Origin: Paenibacillus tarimensis
Lineage (GTDB): Bacteria > Bacillota > Bacilli > Paenibacillales > Paenibacillaceae
DNA: 64,000 nt
Direction of reading: 5' to 3'
Assembly: GCF_021532315.1 (NCBI RefSeq)
Contig: NZ_JAKGAO010000006.1
Coordinates: 62,001 to 126,000 of the forward strand
Positions 17,677 through 26,413 of the stretch are shown one piece after another. A model generated the notes under the pieces. That model was not told the origin of the DNA, made no database searches, and saw only the letters and a list, made by a program, of their open reading frames with translations. Position 1 is the stretch's first letter; each line of letters begins with the position of its first letter. A program made the position numbers and the translations under genes.

Positions 17677-18555
17677 ATGTATCATAAGACGTTATCATAT
17701 CGAATCTTTAATACGCTCAATACGAGCGGCCTAATCTTGCTAGCTATCGTTTGTATCATACCGCTCTGGCATGTGCTTGCCATTTCCTTCAGTGCCAAAT
17801 CGGCAGCTGATGCTAACCTTGTCGGCTTGTGGCCTGTTGATTTTACGACAGAAGCATACAAGAAGACGATTAATAACCCGGTGTTCCTCGGATCGATCCT
17901 TGTATCGATCAAACGGACGATAATCGGAACGGCAATCACGCTGGTGCTCGCTTTCCTGGCGGCTTATCCGCTTTCGAAGGAAAGCACCGTGTTCAAGGCA
18001 AGAACGATCTATGCCTGGATCTTCGTCTTTACCATGGTCTTTAATGGCGGTCTGGTGCCCTTCTACATCGTGATTCAGAAATTGCATCTGATGAACAGCT
18101 TCTGGGTGCTTGTGCTTCCAGGCGCGGTCAATGTATACCTGACTATTCTGATGCTGAACTTCTTCAGAGGTATACCGAAGGAGCTTGAGGAAGCGGCATT
18201 AATCGATGGAGCTGGCCATTTCCGGACCCTGTTTACGATCTTCCTGCCGGTCTCTCTGCCGGCGATCGCAACACTGGCACTGTTCAGCATGGTCTTCCAC
18301 TGGAACTCTTGGTTTGATGGGCTGCTCTATCTTCATGACGCGAAGAGCCAGCCGCTTGCAACTTTCCTTCAGACGGTCGTCATTCAGCGGGACATGAGCA
18401 CAATGAGCATGAGTCCGAAGGAAATGGAGCTTTTATCACAGAAGACGGTTAATGCAGCCCAAATCTTTATCGGTGCACTTCCAATTCTGGTTGTATATCC
18501 GTTCCTGCAGAAGTATTTTGTTAAAGGTCTCGTTCTTGGCTCTGTTAAAGAATAG
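17677..18555 (+). CDS. Sugar ABC transporter permease, LplC/YtcP type
   Basis: Second permease of the importer, 292 residues, six predicted helices, with the EAA loop ELEEAALIDGAGHFRTL. It ends with the basic, hydrophobic tail FVKGLVLGSVKE seen in LplC/YtcP proteins. GGGGTGAG precedes the ATG. A weak terminator and then the GH53 gene follow on the same strand. Confidence 0.92.
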   Translation: MYHKTLSYRIFNTLNTSGLILLAIVCIIPLWHVLAISFSAKSAADANLVGLWPVDFTTEAYKKTINNPVFLGSILVSIKRTIIGTAITLVLAFLAAYPLSKESTVFKARTIYAWIFVFTMVFNGGLVPFYIVIQKLHLMNSFWVLVLPGAVNVYLTILMLNFFRGIPKELEEAALIDGAGHFRTLFTIFLPVSLPAIATLALFSMVFHWNSWFDGLLYLHDAKSQPLATFLQTVVIQRDMSTMSMSPKEMELLSQKTVNAAQIFIGALPILVVYPFLQKYFVKGLVLGSVKE

Positions 18556-18569
18556 CGAAAATCACTTAT

Positions 18570-18610
18570 GGCACGCGCCTCATGCTTAGATGGGGGCGTG
18601 CCTTTGTCTA
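18570..18610 (+). terminator. Probable terminator after the permease genes
   Basis: GGCACGC (18570-18576) pairs with GCGTGCC (18596-18602), followed by a short, interrupted T tract (TTTGTCT). Read-through into the GH53 gene is likely in part. Confidence 0.6.
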
Positions 18611-18656
18611 GCGTTCTCATTACCTATAATTTAGACAGGCGGAAGGAGTAATCAGT

Positions 18657-19724
18657 ATGAGAAAGAATGAAGAAGCAGCAGTACAAGCCCGTATTACACC
18701 AGCATTTATTAACGGAATGGATGTTTCCTTTTTGGATGAAATTGAACAGAGCGGCGGTACCTACTCCGATGCAGGCATCCAAGAAGACTGTCTTCAGATC
18801 ATGAAGAATAACGGAGTAAACTCCATACGCCTAAGAATTTGGAACGAGCCTGCTGGGGGCTATTGTAATCTGGAGCGCACGCTCGTTATGGCCAAAAGGA
18901 TCAAGGAGCTCGGCCTGCATTTCCTGCTTGATTTCCACTACTCCGACAAATGGGCTGATCCGGGCCAGCAGTCGAAGCCTGCTGCCTGGGCCAAGCTCGG
19001 GTACGAAGAGCTTAAGTCGGCGGTCTATCTATATACACGGGACGTACTGGAGGCACTGCAAGCTCAAGGCACACTGCCGGATATGGTGCAGGTCGGAAAT
19101 GAGATTACGCCCGGGATGCTGTGGGATGACGGCAAGGTGGATGGGGAAGAGTTTAATCATGATGCCCAGTGGGAGCGCTTCAGCGGGCTTGTGAAATCCG
19201 GTATTGCTGCTTGTAAGGAGGTAGACTCAGCTATCAATGTTATGATTCATATTGACCGGGGAGGAGACAACGCTTCAAGCGTTGCATTCTACGACAGGTT
19301 CGAACAGTTAGGAGTTCGGTTCGATACGATCGGCCTGTCCTTTTATTCCTGGTGGCATGGTACGCTGGACGACCTGAAGCACAACCTTAAGGATCTGGCT
19401 GAGCGGTACGGCAAGGAAATTATAGTCGTAGAAACGGCATACCCTTGGACCCTTGACAAGTCAGCTGGCCATACCTTTGTAATAGAGAAGGAGGAGCTGC
19501 TTCATGAAGGCTATCCGGCTACTCCAGAAGGCCAGGCCAAGTATCTGAGGGACTTCATTGCAATAGTAAAAGAGGCAGCCGGTGACTTGGGAGTAGGCTT
19601 CTATTGGTGGGAACCAAGCTGGATTCCATCCAAACAGGAGTGGTCTGTCGGCCATGAGAATAACTGGTCCAATCTTACGATGTTTGATTTTGTAGGCAGG
19701 AAATTGCCGTCGCTTCGGTTCTAA
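18657..19724 (+). CDS. GH53 arabinogalactan endo-beta-1,4-galactanase, no signal peptide
   Basis: Glycoside hydrolase family 53 protein of 355 residues that cleaves beta-1,4-galactan internally. Seen are NGMDVSFLDEIEQSGG at the N terminus, RLRIWNEP, the acid/base Glu149 in VGNEITPG, the nucleophile Glu259 in VVETAYPW, and the C-terminal YWWEPSWIP. Secreted galactanases such as GanB have a signal peptide and about 430 residues. This one starts within a few residues of the catalytic domain and has no export signal, so it should act in the cytosol on imported oligosaccharides. GGAAGGAG is well placed before the ATG. Confidence 0.9.
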   Translation: MRKNEEAAVQARITPAFINGMDVSFLDEIEQSGGTYSDAGIQEDCLQIMKNNGVNSIRLRIWNEPAGGYCNLERTLVMAKRIKELGLHFLLDFHYSDKWADPGQQSKPAAWAKLGYEELKSAVYLYTRDVLEALQAQGTLPDMVQVGNEITPGMLWDDGKVDGEEFNHDAQWERFSGLVKSGIAACKEVDSAINVMIHIDRGGDNASSVAFYDRFEQLGVRFDTIGLSFYSWWHGTLDDLKHNLKDLAERYGKEIIVVETAYPWTLDKSAGHTFVIEKEELLHEGYPATPEGQAKYLRDFIAIVKEAAGDLGVGFYWWEPSWIPSKQEWSVGHENNWSNLTMFDFVGRKLPSLRF

Positions 19725-19855
19725 AAGCTGTTGCTGAGGTCCAGGGGGAATTGTTCCTCTGGGCCTTGCTGCATCGCCTGACAAGCAGTGAGGTTACCCT
19801 CAAAAGTAAGAATTCTCATGAATAGTCCCGCGGGTGCTCTCGCAGCAGGGGACAT

Positions 19856-20881
19856 CTAATAAGCAGGCCTAATTCCAACCAGCTTGGCAAGCAGTAGGTT
19901 CCAGCGAATCTGGAAGGAAGTCCTTCGCATAACCCGGAAGTAGTATTCCTGGCAATAGAGAGGGAGATAGCGCATTGTGACCTTATGCCCATAAGATCCT
20001 TTAATAAACTGATATGCCTGTCTGATAAAGCGGTTGCGGGCCCTCTGAACAGCAGGTTCGGTCTCAGCCAATGATGCAGCATGCTTCCAATCAGGAATAG
20101 AGACAGCAGGCTGCCTGCTTCTCACATCCCCAGTCTTGTATCGGATGTCGGGTTTCCCTTCCCTGCCCAACTGACCATACGAGCCGGCAGCCCTCCTCTC
20201 GGCATGCAGCTGATCATCTGCCGTCCCAATGGCTGTATTGTCGATGTGTAGCTGGTCGTCTGCCATCCCGGTAGCTGTATTGTCGATGTGCAGTTGACCG
20301 TCTGCTGTCCCGGTAGCTGTATTGTCGATGTGCAGCTGGCCGTCTGCCATCCCGGTAGCTGTGTGCTTCGTATGAGCCCCCTCTTCCTCTTGGAATTCCT
20401 TCCCTGAGATTGAGATTATATGATCATAGGATGGTTCTATATCTAGGTTTATAGTTAGCCTGTCTGGCATGATTACTTCCAATATTCTCTGAGTCGTTAT
20501 GTATTGCAAAGATTTGATTCCGTTAAGCTTACTCATCATAATTCTGGCGGTATGAAGCAGACGGTAGGCGCTTCTATACTGAACCGCAAGAACCTTTGAC
20601 AGCTCTGAGGCGGTGATTACGTGGTCGGCAGCAATGTTGTACACTACATACAGCCAATAGGAGAGAGGCAGCCTTGTTCTGTGCATCATTGTACCCGAGG
20701 TGACGGAGGTTTGGGCCCCGCATTCCAGGCACTGGTACAGCCCGCGCGTCCCGATATAATAATAATAAGCGTAGTCGCACCGGGGACAGCAAAAGCCCTC
20801 AGGCCAGCGTAAGCGTTCAATCAATCTGCGGCAATTACTCTCCTCGCCATACTCCTTCATAAACACGGTAAAAGGTATCAT
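19856..20881 (-). CDS. Transposase-derived protein: IS1595-type zinc ribbon with a tandem-repeat insert in place of the DDE core
   Basis: A 341-residue protein. Residues 1-110 match the N-terminal part of IS1595/ISXO2 transposases: zinc ribbon CPRC...CLEC (Cys32, 35, 51, 54), then TSGTMMHRTRLPLSYWL and a helix-turn-helix-like ASELSKVLAVQYRSAYRLL. The expected DDE core is missing. Instead residues 170-225 hold four 14-residue repeats (HIDNTATGTADGQL type) plus a degenerate fifth. The C terminus (YLPLYCQEYYFRVMRR) resembles the distal end of such transposases. It has a good ribosome binding site and a consensus promoter, suggesting a retained gene rather than debris. The function is unknown. 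Confidence 0.7.
   Translation of the reverse strand: MIPFTVFMKEYGEESNCRRLIERLRWPEGFCCPRCDYAYYYYIGTRGLYQCLECGAQTSVTSGTMMHRTRLPLSYWLYVVYNIAADHVITASELSKVLAVQYRSAYRLLHTARIMMSKLNGIKSLQYITTQRILEVIMPDRLTINLDIEPSYDHIISISGKEFQEEEGAHTKHTATGMADGQLHIDNTATGTADGQLHIDNTATGMADDQLHIDNTAIGTADDQLHAERRAAGSYGQLGREGKPDIRYKTGDVRSRQPAVSIPDWKHAASLAETEPAVQRARNRFIRQAYQFIKGSYGHKVTMRYLPLYCQEYYFRVMRRTSFQIRWNLLLAKLVGIRPAY
20207..20374 (-). repeat. Four 42-bp in-frame tandem repeats
   Basis: Successive units at 20207, 20249, 20291 and 20333 are each 42 bp and encode 14 residues. The differences between units are few, so the expansion is recent. A diverged 39-bp fifth unit follows on the 3' side of the gene. Because the unit is a multiple of three, copy-number changes keep the frame. 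Confidence 0.9.
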
Positions 20882-20952
20882 AGTGCCTGCCTCCCTAAAT
20901 ACTCACAACATTGACTAACTGTAATCAAAAGGGGACCATGTGTTCGGTTTAC

Positions 20953-20981
20953 ATTATATCAAACATATGTTCCTGTTTCAA
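20953..20981 (-). promoter_or_regulatory. Sigma-A promoter of the transposase-derived gene
   Basis: On the minus strand TTGAAA (20981-20976) and TATAAT (20958-20953) are separated by 17 bp, a near-perfect housekeeping promoter. It gives a leader of about 65 bases before the ATG at 20881. Confidence 0.8.
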
Positions 20982-20989
20982 TGGGCAAT

Positions 20990-21583
20990 ACAGATTCCTC
21001 TGATTTCAGATCGGTCAACTTTTAGATGACCCTCCCCAGATCACAGCCAAGTCGAAAACTCTCTTCCCCAGAACAGGCTTCTGAGCTAAATACATAAGCC
21101 CACCAAGCTCCATCATCGAAAATATCACCACTAGTAATAGAGCACAGTTACTAAGCAGGACCATAATTTATTGTGAAAATACTTTGGTTAATTCGCTCAC
21201 TCCATCAGCAAATTAACTCGTTATGTAAATTAGCAGCAGTATCAACAGTTCCCGATTCATCTAGTGGTATATCCGGTAAAGCAAACGGATAGGCATTTAA
21301 CTCAGAAGCAAATTTTAGACATACAGCATATAGCATTTAGGAAATAATGGGTGTCAAAAGAATAACTAAGAAGCATTGTTGAGTATGGTACGTCAGATGG
21401 TTCAATCTTACTACAACCGATGGAAGCAGGTGCTTGAGGAGTGAGGAAAAGAGAAACAGCCGGCTCGCCTCAAGCAGGCTGCCCCGACTGTCTCCGTACT
21501 TCTTTTATAGAACCGCCGTTTGCGAACTAACGGCAAATTCGATAACCTTGGGCTTCGGCGAGATAAGCTTAGCGGCTAACAGG
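20990..21583. other. Gene-free stretch, nothing recognised
   Basis: About 590 bp, more AT-rich than its surroundings, without an open frame supported by a ribosome binding site. No terminal inverted repeats, RNA fold or known motif was recognised. An inverted repeat CGGCTAAC/GTTAGCCG at 21573-21590 overlaps the stop of the next gene but lacks a T tract. The region could be the remnant of an older insertion beside the transposase-derived gene. Confidence 0.5.
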
Positions 21584-22456
21584 TTAGCCGTTTACGACGG
21601 TACCGCCATTGAGATGCAGGGTTTGACCCGACATGTAGGATGAGTCGTCGCTTGCCAGGTAAACATAGGCTGCTGCAAGCTCGGAAGGCTGTCCGGCGCG
21701 TTTCATCGGTGTATTGGCTCCGAATTTGGCAACCTGTTCCTCATCAAAGGAAGCTGGGATAAGCGGTGTCCAGATTGGACCTGGGGCTACCGCGTTTACG
21801 CGGATGCCTTTCTTGACAATGCTATTTGATAATGCCCGCGTAAATGAGAGAATGGCACCTTTGGTCGACGAGTAATCGATCAGCATCGGGTTGCCCTCGT
21901 AAGCTGTGATCGATGTTGTATTGATGATGGAGGCACCCTCTTTCAGATGAGGCATGGCAGCACGCGTCAGATAGAACATGGAGAAGATATTTGTGCGGAA
22001 CGTTCTCTCCAGCTGTTCGGCCGTTATATCTTCAAAGTTCTGCTGCACATGCTGCTCGGCTGCATTGTTGACAAGGATATCCAGCTTGCCGAATTCCTTG
22101 ATGACTTGGTCGATGACCTTCTTACAGAAGGCTTCATCACCGAGATCGCCGGATATCAGCAGACAGCGCTTGCCGAGTTCTTCAATCCGCTTTTTGGTCG
22201 CCTGAGCATCCTTTTCTTCGTTCAGGTATACAATCGCAACGTCTGCGCCTTCCTTGGCATAGGCAATGGCTGCTGCATGGCCTATACCGCTGTCACCACC
22301 GGTGATAATGGCTGATTTACCATTAAGCTTGCCTGCAGCTTTGTAATTTGGAGATTCTATCTCCGGTTCCGGATTCATCTTCGTTTCGAGTCCTGGCTGC
22401 TTCTCCTGATGCTGCGGTGGAAAATTTTGTTCTTTCGTGCTTGTGCCTGTAGCCAT
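21584..22456 (-). CDS. SDR family oxidoreductase, general-stress type (YdaD/YhdF/YhxC-like)
   Basis: Extended short-chain dehydrogenase of 290 residues with a hydrophilic 45-residue N-terminal tail (Gln/Pro/Glu-rich) before TGGDSGIGHA. NNAAEQH is present, Ser lies in TTSITAYEG, and the catalytic YSSTK follows. This tailed subgroup contains the B. subtilis general-stress proteins YdaD and YhxC. The substrate is unknown. A well-placed GGAGGGA precedes the ATG, and a sigma-B-like promoter pattern lies about 75 bp upstream. It is divergent from the aldo/keto reductase gene. Confidence 0.88.
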   Translation of the reverse strand: MATGTSTKEQNFPPQHQEKQPGLETKMNPEPEIESPNYKAAGKLNGKSAIITGGDSGIGHAAAIAYAKEGADVAIVYLNEEKDAQATKKRIEELGKRCLLISGDLGDEAFCKKVIDQVIKEFGKLDILVNNAAEQHVQQNFEDITAEQLERTFRTNIFSMFYLTRAAMPHLKEGASIINTTSITAYEGNPMLIDYSSTKGAILSFTRALSNSIVKKGIRVNAVAPGPIWTPLIPASFDEEQVAKFGANTPMKRAGQPSELAAAYVYLASDDSSYMSGQTLHLNGGTVVNG

Positions 22457-22531
22457 AGTTAATCCCTCCTGAATTAGTTTCAGTTTGTGATAACCAGCTT
22501 CATAAGCGTCAGCTTAGAACCTAGTTTAGGT

Positions 22532-22557
22532 TTACCCCTATTCTGGTATCGAAAAAC
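22532..22557 (-). promoter_or_regulatory. Possible sigma-B-like promoter of the SDR gene
   Basis: On the minus strand GTTTTT (22557-22552) and GGGTAA (22537-22532) are 14 bp apart. The sigma-B pattern is GTTTAA-N12-15-GGGTAT, so two mismatches in the -35 box and one in the -10. Homologues are general-stress genes in B. subtilis. Whether this organism has sigma-B cannot be seen here. Confidence 0.4.
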
Positions 22558-22617
22558 AAGTTTCATGCACGTCCGCATTAGAAAACAATCATCTTGGAGC
22601 CTGGAGAGGGACTGTCT

Positions 22618-22646
22618 TTGATATGCCTGACACAGCATGTTAAAAT
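22618..22646 (+). promoter_or_regulatory. Sigma-A promoter of the aldo/keto reductase gene
   Basis: TTGATA (22618-22623) and TAAAAT (22641-22646) are separated by 17 bp and lie 39 bp before the chosen start. Confidence 0.7.
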
Positions 22647-22684
22647 GGCATAGTACATACGGAGAAAAGTGGGAGGGAATCGGA

Positions 22685-23584
22685 ATGAAGTACAGGCTTC
22701 TCGGGAAAACGGGCTTGAATGTTTCGGTTATCGGGATTGGTACTTGGCAGTTTGGAGGCGAGTGGGGAATTAACTACTCTCAAGAAGAGGCAAGCGCTGT
22801 CCTCCGCAGAGGCAAGGAGCTGGGCATCAATCTGATTGACACAGCTGAATGCTACGGTGATCATCTGTCCGAGCGTCTGATTGGCGGCTACCTGAAGGAA
22901 GATAAGCGTGAAGACTGGATTCTTGCCACTAAGTTTGGACACCATTTCCACGCTAACTTTACCCGTGATGACCGCGCTTCTACAGAGGACGTGCTCAAGC
23001 AGCTTGAGGACTCCCTTACTGCGCTGGGTACGGATTATATTGATCTCTATCAGTTCCATTCATTGCCTAACGAGGCTTTTGATAACGATGATTTGTGGAC
23101 AATGCTGGATAAGCAGAAGCAGGCCGGCAAGATCTGCCATCTGGGCATCTCAATTGGATCAAACGAAAATATTCATCAGACAGACAAGGCCACTGAAGTG
23201 GGTGCGGATGTGATTCAAGTTGTCTATAACCGTCTGGACCGCAAGCCGGAGAAGGAAGTATTCCCTTCCTGTGAACGTCAAAATCTTGGTGTTCTTGCAC
23301 GTGTACCTCTGGCCAGCGGTTTCCTGAGCGGCAAATATAATAAATCCTCGGTCTTCCCAAGCAATGATGTTCGCTCCCGTGCTGCCGGAACGGCGGAGCG
23401 TGAACGCCTGCTGGAGGAAGCAGAGAACATTGCGCGGACAGAAGTGCCTGCTGGTGTTCCTATGGCAGAATGGGCACTGGCGTGGTGTCTTCAAAATCCG
23501 GTTGTAAGCTGCGTTATACCAGGCTGCAAGAATCCGGAGCAGGTTGAATCCAATGCACGCGCTGCTGAGCTGCTGAAAGACTAA
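22685..23584 (+). CDS. Aldo/keto reductase
   Basis: NADPH-dependent aldo/keto reductase of 299 residues with the catalytic tetrad visible: Asp and Tyr in DTAECYG, Lys in ATKFG and His in YQFHSLP. A C-terminal cofactor-binding block, VVSCVIPGCKNPEQVESN, follows. ATG at 22685 was chosen because the family starts with MKYRLLGKTGL and GGAGGGAA lies just upstream; the longer frame from 22637 starts inside the promoter. The substrate is unknown; relatives of this group act on sugars or general aldehydes. Confidence 0.92.
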   Translation: MKYRLLGKTGLNVSVIGIGTWQFGGEWGINYSQEEASAVLRRGKELGINLIDTAECYGDHLSERLIGGYLKEDKREDWILATKFGHHFHANFTRDDRASTEDVLKQLEDSLTALGTDYIDLYQFHSLPNEAFDNDDLWTMLDKQKQAGKICHLGISIGSNENIHQTDKATEVGADVIQVVYNRLDRKPEKEVFPSCERQNLGVLARVPLASGFLSGKYNKSSVFPSNDVRSRAAGTAERERLLEEAENIARTEVPAGVPMAEWALAWCLQNPVVSCVIPGCKNPEQVESNARAAELLKD

Positions 23585-23677
23585 CATAACCGGAGAGTTT
23601 AACAGTATATAGCCTGGCTTTTCCTGTTTATGGTACAATCATCATTATGATTTAATGAACAGGATGGCGGTAGGATT

Positions 23678-24355
23678 ATGTTTAAATTGTTTTCATTTGG
23701 TTTTCTGTGGTACTTGTTCGGTAATCCGTTTGTTGCCATTCTGGTGCTGCTGGTCATTCTTTATCTGCTCGACCGCCGGTTCATAGGGTTGTCACCGAGC
23801 CTGGTAAAGCCGCTTAAACGGCGCAGCCGGATTGCAAAGCTGAAGCAGCAGCTGCTTCTTAACCCAAATGACAGGTCGTCCCGTATGGAGCTTGCTCATC
23901 TTCTTATTGAGAAGCGTGCTTATCACAAAGCTGGCAAGGTTCTCGCGGAGCTTGGCGATGCGATGGAGCATTCGGCCGAGTATTGGGACGACTTGGGTAA
24001 TGTATACCTTCACACCGGTGAACTGGAAAAGGGTGAGGAAGCAGTGCTGCGCGCACTCTCCATTAACCCGCGTGTTAAATACGGGCAGCCGTATTTAAGA
24101 CTGGCCGCTGCCTCGGCGAAGCTAGATACAGGTAAGGCGCTGGCCTATTTGAATGCTTTCCGTGAGCTGCATTCTTCTTCCTGCGAGGCATACTATCGGC
24201 TTGGCGTAATATACAAGCAGATGGACCGGAAGGATGAAGCTAAGCATGCATTTCGTGAAGCGCAGGACATATACAGGAGTCTTCCGAAGTATAAAAAACG
24301 GCAGGAGCGTGTATGGGCGGTCCGCAGCTTAATCAGCAGAATACTGCTTGGCTAG
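23678..24355 (+). CDS. Membrane-anchored TPR-repeat protein
   Basis: A 225-residue protein with a hydrophobic N terminus (one or two helices in residues 5-32) and then four to five tetratricopeptide repeats, for example LLIEKRAYHKAGKVLAELG, YWDDLGNVYLHTGELEKGEEA and YRLGVIYKQMDRKDEA. It is probably an inner-membrane-tethered scaffold for protein contacts. The family is widespread in Paenibacillus, with no assigned role. A very strong terminator follows. Confidence 0.85.
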   Translation: MFKLFSFGFLWYLFGNPFVAILVLLVILYLLDRRFIGLSPSLVKPLKRRSRIAKLKQQLLLNPNDRSSRMELAHLLIEKRAYHKAGKVLAELGDAMEHSAEYWDDLGNVYLHTGELEKGEEAVLRALSINPRVKYGQPYLRLAAASAKLDTGKALAYLNAFRELHSSSCEAYYRLGVIYKQMDRKDEAKHAFREAQDIYRSLPKYKKRQERVWAVRSLISRILLG

Positions 24356-24378
24356 AAGGTTTATTAGGCTGTAGTTAC

Positions 24379-24421
24379 AAAAGAAGACCGGTTCCGGCTT
24401 GCCGGAACCGGTCTTCTTTTT
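24379..24421. terminator. Strong bidirectional terminator
   Basis: AAAAGAAGACCGGTTCCGGC and its exact complement are separated by two bases, giving a very stable hairpin with A and T runs on either side. Confidence 0.95.
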
Positions 24422-24540
24422 ATCGGAAATGAGCAAAGTTTGTACAATTATACCCATTGTATAAATCCTGTAAATCGATGATAATTGAAATAACTGACAG
24501 AAACTGTCGAAAATATTAGTAACGATGTCGGGGGCTGGCG

Positions 24541-26286
24541 ATGAATAAAAACATTTGGCTAATCGCCGCCGTTTTGCTGCTTCTACTGCTGGGAATCAAC
24601 AATACGGTTTACTATTTTTATACGAAGAAGTCACTGGAAGATAGCTTGAGTCATGAGCTGTTGTCCGTTGCCAAGCAAATTGAGCTGTCCGTCGAGCAGT
24701 CCCGGTTGGGAGCGGAACGCTTCGAAGAGCAGATCGGACGGGAGCTTCGGGCGGCAGCCATTGCCGCGCAGTACGCGCTGGATCCTGATGTAGAGCTGGT
24801 AACCAATGAACAATTGATGGAGCTGGCTCGGAAGCTCGATGTCCTTCATATCACCCTGCTTAAGCAGACAGAAGACAACATTGTGCTGTACCGTTCCTCC
24901 GATCCCCGGGAGATCGGGATTAAGACAGGCACGTGGCGACCATGGCATCAAGCCTTCAGGCAGCTGTTTGAAGAGCACAATGTATCCATAGACTGGGGAC
25001 AGACACTGCCGAACTTCTGGACCGGACCATATGATTATGCTACATCTGACACTAGCAAACTGCGTAAATGGGGGTATTATTACGACGGTTCAACCAACTA
25101 TATCATTGATCCATATGTAAGCTATGAAGCATTACAGGATTATGAGGAAAATACCGGTGTTGAGAGGCTGATCCGAAAAACGCTTGAGGAAAACACTTCC
25201 CTGCTTGAAATAACGGGGATTAATCCTGTTATCTATGAGACAGGTGCTATTCAGACGATTACGTTCTCAGGTGAGACGCTGGATCATGAGACACAGAAAC
25301 CAATTATTTTTGGTACCTACAATTACAAGACAGCCAAGGACCGCAAGGCGATCAAGAAAGCGTATGAAACAGGAACAAGTGTGACGGTGGACGGCCGGGT
25401 AAATGGTGTGCATGTTATGAAATCCTTCATTCCTGTCGATATCGACAAGGTCACAAGCATACTTGATGACAAGGGGCAGCCTATAAACCGCTACGTGCTA
25501 ACCATAGTGTCCGACTACCAGGTTATTCAGTCCAAGCTGGATCGTCAGTTTACCGGTATCGGTCTCGTCATCGGGGGTCTGACGCTGCTTAGTATTGCAA
25601 TCGTGTGGATCAGCATGCGTTTGCTGCAGCGTTCGAGAGAACGTGTGGCGGCTGAAGCGCAGCGTACTTATGTGGAAGAGATCAATCAAATGTTCAATAT
25701 GATCCGTGCTCAGCGGCATGATTTTCTAAACCATGTACAAACGATCCATTCGCTGGTTTAGTTAAATAAAACGGACGCGCTGAAACGGTATGCACAGGAG
25801 CTGATTGGCGAGATACGTCTGACTAACGATATTATCAATATCGGGAATCCGGCGATCGCAGCACTGGTTCGCTCCAAGCTGTCACAAGCCGAATCCAACA
25901 AAATCACGTTTGAATGCCGTTTCAGCGGCCTGGAGAAGCTGGATTTGGGGATGAAATCACTGGATTTAACCCGGCTGATTGGTAACTTGACCGATAATGC
26001 TTTCGATGAGGTGCTGAAGTACCCTGAGGACGAGCGTTTTGTTGAACTGCACGGGGCTCTGGAAGGCGGGCGTCTGGTATTCACGATTACCAACACGGCC
26101 AAGGATGCCAAGGCGCTTAGCGAAATGCCGCTCTTTGCCTCTGGCTATACGACCAAGAATGATGGAGGGCATCAAGGCTTGGGCCTCTCGATAGTGAAAT
26201 CTATCGTTGAGAATTACAAGGGGAGTATTACAGTTCAGGCTTCTCGCGATGACCGGGTTTCGTTTGTAATAGAAATTCCGAACTAA
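24541..26286 (+). pseudogene. Sensor histidine kinase interrupted by an in-frame TAG
   Basis: The frame from 24541 encodes a membrane sensor kinase: a helix at about residues 4-24, a large extracytoplasmic region, a second helix near 338-360, and the H-box RHDFLNH with His393. It meets TAG at 25759-25761 (codon 407), just after the H-box. The same frame stays open for 175 more codons and supplies the missing catalytic part, with GNLTDNAFDE (N-box) and HQGLGLSIV (G-box). No start codon or ribosome binding site exists near the break. One base change therefore separates an intact 581-residue kinase from two fragments. No response regulator gene is adjacent. Confidence 0.8.
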
Positions 26287-26319
26287 TAAAGTACTTGATT
26301 GTTTTTAAACCATCTCTGT

Positions 26320-26364
26320 CAGGCTCTTCTGCCGTTTTTCCTTCGGCAGGAGAGTCGTTTTTTT
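26320..26364 (+). terminator. Terminator after the interrupted kinase gene
   Basis: GGCTCTTCTGCCG (26322-26334) pairs with CGGCAGGAGAGTC (26344-26356) with one wobble, and seven T follow. Confidence 0.88.
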
Positions 26365-26413
26365 GTTATACTGTATGAATGACATAACGTACGGGGTGGG
26401 GGTAGGCTGCGCA

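Noticed and set aside
19725-19855. GGTCCAGGGGGAA/TTCCTCTGGGCC hairpin as terminator of the GH53 gene
   Set aside because: The stem is good but has mismatches and no T tract on either strand; it may be only a stabilising 3' structure.
20207-20374. Regularly spaced 42-bp repeats as a possible CRISPR array
   Set aside because: The units are contiguous with no unique spacers, are in frame with the surrounding gene and encode a 14-residue peptide repeat, so they are coding tandem repeats.
21434-21643. Plus-strand 69-codon frame in the gap before the SDR gene
   Set aside because: It overlaps the SDR 3' end in antisense and has no family, with a weak start context.
25762-26286. Second half of the interrupted kinase as a separate ATPase gene
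   Set aside because: No start codon with a ribosome binding site lies near 25762, and an in-frame ATG at 25945 would cut away the start of the catalytic domain; it is the continuation of the same gene.
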